Of a stretch of DNA of 64,000 bases, positions 58,136 through 64,000 are shown piece after piece (position 1 is the first letter of the stretch; the number at the start of each line of letters is the position of its first letter). Under the pieces are notes generated by a model. It was not told the origin of the DNA. It made no database searches and saw nothing but the letters and a program-made list of their open reading frames with translations. A program made the position numbers and the translations under genes. This DNA comes from Gibbula magus (lineage: Eukaryota; Mollusca; Gastropoda; Trochida; Trochidae), in NCBI GenBank assembly GCA_936450465.1, contig OW388304.1, positions 6,764,700 through 6,828,699 of the forward strand, read 5' to 3'.

Positions 58136-59147
58136 ATCATTGTATCTAATGTAGTGGCTGGTACTATTGTGCGGACATGTATCATTGTATCTAATGTAGT
58201 GGCTGCTGCTATTGTGCGGACATGTATCATTGTATCTAATGTAGTGGCTGCTGCTATTGTGCGGACATGTATCATTGTATCTAATGTAGTGGCTGCTGCT
58301 ATTGTGCGGACATCTATCATTGTATCTAATGTAGTGGCTGCTGCTATTGTGCGGACATGTATCATTGTATCTAATGTAGTGGCTGCTGCTATTGTGCCGA
58401 CATGTATCATTGCACCTAATGTAGTGGCTGCTGCAATTGTGCTGACATGTATCATTGCACCTAATGTAGTGGCTGCTGCTATTGTGCGGACATGTATCAT
58501 TGCACCTAATGTAGTGACTGCTGCTATTGTGCGGACATGTATCATTGTATCTAATGTAGTGGCTGCTGCAATTGTGCCGACATGTATCACTGCACCTAAT
58601 GTAGTGGCTGCTGCTATTGTGCGGACATGTATCATTGCACCTAATGTAGTGACTGCTGTTATTGTGCGGACATGTATCATTGTATCTAATGTAGTGGCTG
58701 CTGCTATTGTGCTGACATGTATCATTGCACCTAATGTAGTGGATGCTGCTATTGTGCTGACATGTATCATTGCACCTAACGTAGTGGCTGCTGCTATTGT
58801 GTGGACATGTATCATTGCACCTAATGTAGTGACTGCTGCTATTGTGCGGACATGTATCATTGTATCTAATGTAGTGGCTGCTGCTATTGTGCCGACATGT
58901 ATCATTGCACCTAATGTAGTGGCTGCTGCAATTGTGCTGACATGTATCATTGCACCTAATGTAGTGGCTGCTGCTATTGTGCGGACATGTATCATTGCAC
59001 CTAATGTAGTGACTGCTGCTATTGTGCGGACATGTATCATTGCACCTAATGTAGTGGCTGCTGCTATTGTGCGGACATGTATCATTGATATCTAATGAAG
59101 TTGCTGCTGCTATCGTGCGGACATGTATCATTGTATCTAATGTAGTG
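58136..59147 (+). repeat. 45-bp minisatellite, about 22.5 units, with higher-order pattern
   Basis: Unit n begins at 58136 + 45(n-1) with ATCATTG and ends with GGACATGT, through unit 21; unit 22 is 46 bp. Units carry either TATCTAAT or CACCTAAT, GTGGCT or GTGACT, and GCGG, GCCG or GCTG. Units 6-9 and 17-20 share the same ordered set of four (TAT/GCCG, CAC/GCTG, CAC/GCGG, CAC/GTGACT), and 13-16 nearly so, giving a 180-bp higher-order period. Because 45 is a multiple of three and the unit lacks stops in several frames, frames of 313-346 codons are open on both strands; these are not evidence of genes. Confidence 0.95.
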
Positions 59148-59305
59148 TATTATTGCACCTACTTTAGTGGCTGCTGCTATTGTACTGACATGTATCATTG
59201 CACCTTATTTAATATACTCAAATGTATTACTTTCCTAATGTATTATCAGCTACTATTGTACCAACATGTACTATTTCACCTCTGTATTGACAAGTACTAT
59301 TGCAC
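59148..59305 (+). repeat. Degenerate edge of the minisatellite
   Basis: Words such as GCTGCTGCTATTGT, TGACATGTATCATTGCACC and ACTATTGTACCAACATGTAC continue the 45-bp theme with increasing divergence toward the duplication that follows. Confidence 0.7.
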
Positions 59306-61373
59306 AGACATGTATTGTTCCACGCAATGTAGTGACAGCTACTATTGTATCGAAAAGTATTATTCATCCAACGTATTGACAGGTACTATTGTAACGAGTT
59401 GTAGCACCAATAACACACGTCATAACACATTTAGAAAATAAGCCTCCGTCAGCCATGATGAAATGTCATCGTGTCTTTTCGTGATGCATTCATGGACACA
59501 AATTACGCCAATGCAACGCACTTAGATGCGACCAATGCTAACATAATGATTTAAGAAAGAACTCAACATACAAATCGATGAAATGGAAATATGGATAATA
59601 TTACCATAAGAATAATTAAAAAGGTATTCCTATTTATAAGTGCGCAATTAAAGTCTCAAGTATCATAACATACCTAACCCAATTTTTGTATTTTTCTCCA
59701 AAATTCAACGTCATATTGAGAGCACACACTGTAAAACCATCTTCACTTCTGCATAGATTATTATATATTGAATGTTTATAAAGCATAACTGGTGTGAGTA
59801 GGATGATACTTGGCAGATATGATGACATCACAGCACATCGGGTCACAGGGGAGAAGTTATTTAACACTACATTCGTTAACTTTGTGACAACGTAACACAA
59901 AGCTGAAATCTATCTGTACCTAATCCCATGTCTTCTCCAACTTGAAGAGTAAGAAAGCTACTTTGTCATAGCTATGCTGACCTATAGATCCAAGTATGGT
60001 TTACAATGGACTTTCCTAAGATGTTCATTGCAAAGACACAAACGGATCATGACAAAGCAAGTTAACTTGTCGTTTAAAAATACACGTATCATAGACTTTA
60101 CGCGTATTCAGTGTGCTTATTGAGTAAGTTGACCACAGTGTATTTCATCTCCTCGGGGTTTATTACCGATCTATACATACATGGACTTTCATACTTGTTT
60201 CGTCAATGTCATGTTATTATCTATATGCATAATGACAGGCCAACACATTCATTGTCAAATTAACAGTCTTTGATAGTGGCCATTTCTTCCTGTGGTATAT
60301 ATACCGAACACTAACTTCAAACGGAGAACGATGATAAGACTACATTATTATTCACCCGTTGAAGATATCACCCAGGGCGTTCATCAAATTTCCATGCCCA
60401 ATATTTGGAACCAACCCCCGTCCTCCAAATAATAAAGGAGAGTAATATAAACCATTGCAGCTAAGATTGATTTGCATCGCCGAATGATAATTAAAATAAT
60501 CAATGCGGTCCCGTTTAAGACGATTTTATTAAACTCGTCAATGACTTTGGAAAAGAACTCGTTCCCGCTCGTTTGATACCAAATTACCCATTAAAAGGGA
60601 CATCGTAAAATATTCTCTTCAACTTGTTTTAAACTCGTGGCAACATACTTGATTCAAAGAGACAGTCGGGTGAATTTTGTCAAAACATTAAGCTTTCATG
60701 GATTCCCCAATAATACTTACGAACATCTATAGCGCATACATAAACCATGGCTTTCAAACTAAAATAGGGGGTACTGAGGTCAAATCAATATTTTTGAACG
60801 AGGAGCGAACCGAGAATTCTTATCAATGACTCAAATATAGGCACCTTCCTTTCTCTGTGTTAAGAGTGTGAACAAAAAATATTTTTATTTTTATTGTGTT
60901 ACAATTATTTCCGCGATTCTGATTGATCGAGGGCTCTCAAAAACATAATAATAAATAAAATGTCCTTTGTCGAAGTGTAACAGTAATAAATTTAGCGTAG
61001 CGTAACGATTTCGATAGAGACACAACACATGGGAAAAAATCCTTAAGAACCTTCAAGAAAGAGTTGTAATGATAACTTACCATATTAACGATCTTATGCC
61101 TTGTCGATGAGAGGCAATACGAAGGCGTTTTGCTCAGTATTCGATTTATAACAGACAGTTCGACCTTAACTAATTGGTAAAATATATCTAATAAAATAAA
61201 TATTTTAAATTTTAGACCTGGCAATATGAAAAAAAAGAGTTGTAAGCTTTCCTCAGGCTGAGAGAGCATGGCGTATACAGATTTGTAACCGTGTTGTCCC
61301 ATCGCCTACAGACTCGGACGATGTTGCTACATTTGTGTACGAACCGTGGTCAAAGAGTAGCTTCCAGCTTATA
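59306..61373 (+). repeat. Tandem segmental duplication 2, copy 1
   Basis: This segment is repeated in the same orientation at 61469-62870. Both begin AGACATGTATTGTTCCACGC and end in TAGCTTCCAGCTTATA. About 640 bp (roughly 59977-60620) are present only here, and an 11-base stretch near 61331 is also missing from copy 2. Minus-strand frames at 59900-59634 and 61302-60937 are open but unrecognised. Confidence 0.9.
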
Positions 61374-61468
61374 ATGACTTCCATGTCTTGGAGTCGTAGG
61401 TGTTTCCTGTTTCCAATATGTACCTACGATCTCTGCTCACGTAGTTCCGTCGTCAGAATCATGAATAA

Positions 61469-62870
61469 AGACATGTATTGTTCCACGCAATGTAGTGACA
61501 GCTACTATTGTATCGAAAAGTATTACTCAACCTACGTATTGACAGGTACTATTGTAACGAGTTGTAGCACCCATAACACACGTCATAATACATTTAGAAA
61601 ATAAGCCTCGGTCAGCCATGATGCAATGTCATCGGGTCTTTTCGAGATGCATTCATGGACACAAATTACGCCAATGAACACACTTAGATACGACCAATGC
61701 TAACATAATGTAACTGATTTAAGAAAGAACTCAACATACAAATCGATGAAATGGAAATATGGATAATATTACCATAAGAATAATTAAAAAGGTATTCCTA
61801 TTTATAAGTGCGCAATTAAAGTCTCAAGTATCATAACATACCTAACCCAATTTTTGTATTTTTTCTCCAAAATTCAACGTCAAATTGAGAGCACACACTG
61901 TAAAACCATCTTCACTTCTGCATAGATTATTATATATTGAATGTTTATAAAGCATAACTGGTGTGAGTAGGATGATACTTGGCAGATATGATGACATCAC
62001 AGCACATCGGGTCACAGGGGAGAAGTTATTTAACACTACATTCGTTAACTTTGTGACAACGTAACACAAAGCTGAAATCTATCTGTACCTAATCCCATGT
62101 CTTCTCCAACTTGAAGAGTAAGAAAGCTACTTTGTCCTTAAACTTGTTTTAAACTCGTGGCAACATACTTGATTCAAAGAGACAGTCGGGTGAAATTTGT
62201 CAAAACATTAAGGTTTCATGGATTCCCCAATAAGACTTACGAAAATCTATAGCGCATACATAAACCATGGCTTTGAAACTAAAATAGGGGGACTGAGGTC
62301 AAATCAATATTTTTGAACGAGGAGCGAACCGAGTATTCTTATCAATGACTCAAATATAGGTATCTTCCTTTCTCTGTCTTTAGAGAGTGAACAAACAATA
62401 AAATAAAAATTACAATTATTTCCGCGATTCTGGTTGATCGAGGGCTCTCAAAAACAGATAAAATGTCCTTTGTCGAAGTGTAGCAGTAATAAATTTAGTG
62501 TAGCGTAACGATTTCGATAGAGACACAACACATGGGAAACAATCCTTAAGAACCATCAAGAAAGAGTTGTAATGATAACTTACCATATTAACGATCTTAT
62601 GCCTTGTCGATGAGAGGCAATACGAAGGCGTTTTGCTTATTCGATTTATAACAGACAGTTCGACCTTTTAAAAACTAATTGATAAAATATATCTAATAAA
62701 ATAAATATTTTCAAATTTTAGACATGGTAATGTGAAAAAACAAAAGTTGTAAGCTTTCCTTCGGCTAAGACAGCATGGTGTACCCAGATTCGTAACAGTG
62801 TTGTCCCATCGCCTACAGACTCGGACGATGCTGCTACGAACCGTGGTCAAAGAGTAGCTTCCAGCTTATA
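61469..62870 (+). repeat. Tandem segmental duplication 2, copy 2
   Basis: Direct copy of 59306-61373, separated from it by about 95 unique bases (61374-61468). The sequence jumps from ...CTACTTTGTC to CTTAAACTTGTTTTAAACTC where copy 1 has its extra ~640 bp. The similarity ends sharply at 62870, where a different repeat-like block starts. Confidence 0.9.
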
Positions 62871-63400
62871 GCCCCTGTCACACTTCAGCGTATCCTCATT
62901 CCTTATGAGTTGCGTTTGGATATTTCTTTCATACGCGGCCCTCCGAACTATACGCTGCTCATTGGCATCTTGTAAGTTTAAGGTCGTTTCTTGTACGTCG
63001 TCATATTCATAGACCATTTCTATACGCACGATAGTTTTGGGTATGCTCAAAACTATGCTGCGTACGATGATACGCAACTCATAAGTTATTATTACGCAAT
63101 GCATCGATTTCCCATCGGTCGAGTGCGGTACACGTACGTTATGAATACGTAATGGATATGCACTCCATACGCAGTATTTGCTGTTCTCTCGAACCACATA
63201 TGAATTGCGTATGGCAGACGCACACATAGCGTACTTTGACCGAATATAGCACGCATGCTTAACGAACTCAATACGAATGTCAACACAGTATACGCATTAT
63301 AACCGTTTTTCTTGCAATCGCACAGCGTATTGTCCTTATATGGAAAGTATGACAAGCATACACATCACGCACACATATCGTACATGGCAGACAACAAAAG
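62871..63400. mobile_element. TACGCAT-rich block, probable transposon piece
   Basis: It starts exactly where duplication 2 ends, with GCCCCTGTCACACTTCAGCG, a GC-rich edge resembling a transposon terminus. The body is dense in CGTA, TACGC and GCGTAT words and in CpG compared with the rest of the window. CCTTATGAGTTGCGT at about 62900 has an inverted partner ACGCAACTCATAAG at about 63071. A minus frame (63227-62847, 126 codons) includes EYDDVQETTLNLQDANEQRI; it crosses into the duplication and is not recognised. No matching right end is visible, so the element may be truncated. Confidence 0.45.
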
Positions 63401-64000
63401 AAATGATTTGATGTTCCTTAATCATTCATTTGTGTGCCATTATATATCGGTGCGCTCTATAAAATATTCTTTTTAAACAGATGCATAATGATCAGAAAAG
63501 GTTTCAATGTCAACATGGACACCATTCTTAGATTTCAGAAGGTATGCAAGATATTTTAACAAATTACTTAATTCAATTGCCAGGGTGAAAAATCTTTGCC
63601 TTTATAGGTCATCAGGCTTTGTAGGATTTATATCAGGCCTTGCATGGGAAATAATAGGTTTATAACATAAATGTAATGAGTCATCACGAAACATTAAATT
63701 TTAGTGCCTTGACGCTCATTAGAAGAAGTAGTAAAATAGTTTTTAAGGGAGGAATCTCTATCTCTTTAACTCACACTCATTATCACTAACTCTCATAAGT
63801 TTGCTCTTATAAGTTTTCTAGTATACATATCCATCGCATGACACGTTTAAATTGTTAATAACTTCCAATAATACTGGGTGCTTAAAAAATCTCGCAATTT
63901 TCTTGAAGCGTAATCTACGAGTACCTAGGTAAAATTGTCACTTCGATGTCTATGTGTATTGAAAGTTTTATATACAATAATGTACTTTTGGCTATGATGT
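63401..64000. other. AT-rich stretch, no supported gene
   Basis: No coherent frame or repeat pair is visible up to the end of the window. Confidence 0.35.

Noticed and set aside
58045..59131. Long open frames of 313-346 codons on both strands
   Set aside because: They are a consequence of a 45-bp tandem repeat lacking stops; three frames on two strands are open at once and no start context or domain supports translation.
62847..63227. 126-codon minus frame as a transposase N-terminus
   Set aside because: Part of the frame lies in unrelated duplicated DNA, and I recognise no catalytic motif.

Overview
This window looks like AT-rich eukaryotic nuclear DNA from a marine invertebrate, most plausibly a mollusc. 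The reasons are scattered short coding signals with intron-like gaps, CR1/L2-like and L1/Tx1-like LINE remnants, a tRNA-derived SINE, Penelope-like termini, many short inverted-repeat elements and long TA runs. The species is not identifiable by eye. No bacterial operon, CRISPR array, rRNA gene or intact tRNA gene is visible. No long intact gene is visible, and nearly all open frames above 60 codons lie in repeats or lack an ATG.

Layout. 1-15.4 kb is mostly featureless AT-rich DNA with one TA-flanked inverted-repeat element (2921-3441), a block of short palindromes (3536-3611) and a diverged ~165-bp repeat (12958-13500). 15.4-18 kb holds an eight-unit 154-bp tandem array, then a second copy of the TA-flanked element with a LINE fragment nested in it between perfect 12-bp target duplications. 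22-26 kb holds the best hint of a host gene: a promoter-like stretch, an ATG with a signal-peptide-like frame (22594), and an exon-like frame behind a strong acceptor (25423-25619). 28-33 kb is retroelement-rich: a SINE, a 57-bp Penelope-type micro-insertion, a hammerhead-ribozyme-like fold (30726-30777) and a young 5'-truncated LINE.

34.3-41.0 kb is a direct tandem duplication of about 3.3 kb. One copy carries a 449-bp hAT-like insertion and the other keeps the empty site. A 427-bp stretch is identical between copies that elsewhere differ by roughly 3%. 42.5-47.5 kb contains a PIF/Harbinger-like element, two candidate terminal exons and a TTAA-flanked element whose inverted relative lies at 53.2-53.8 kb. 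49.5-52.6 kb holds LINE relics in opposite orientation, TA microsatellites and a Penelope-like palindrome bounded by a 12-bp direct repeat. 58.1-59.1 kb is a 45-bp minisatellite with a four-unit higher-order pattern, followed by a second tandem duplication (59.3-62.9 kb) and a block dense in TACGCAT-like words.

The window is best read as intergenic or intronic DNA shaped by transposition, tandem duplication and possibly gene conversion. The candidate exons are inferences from frame, splice-site look and composition, and would need transcript evidence.
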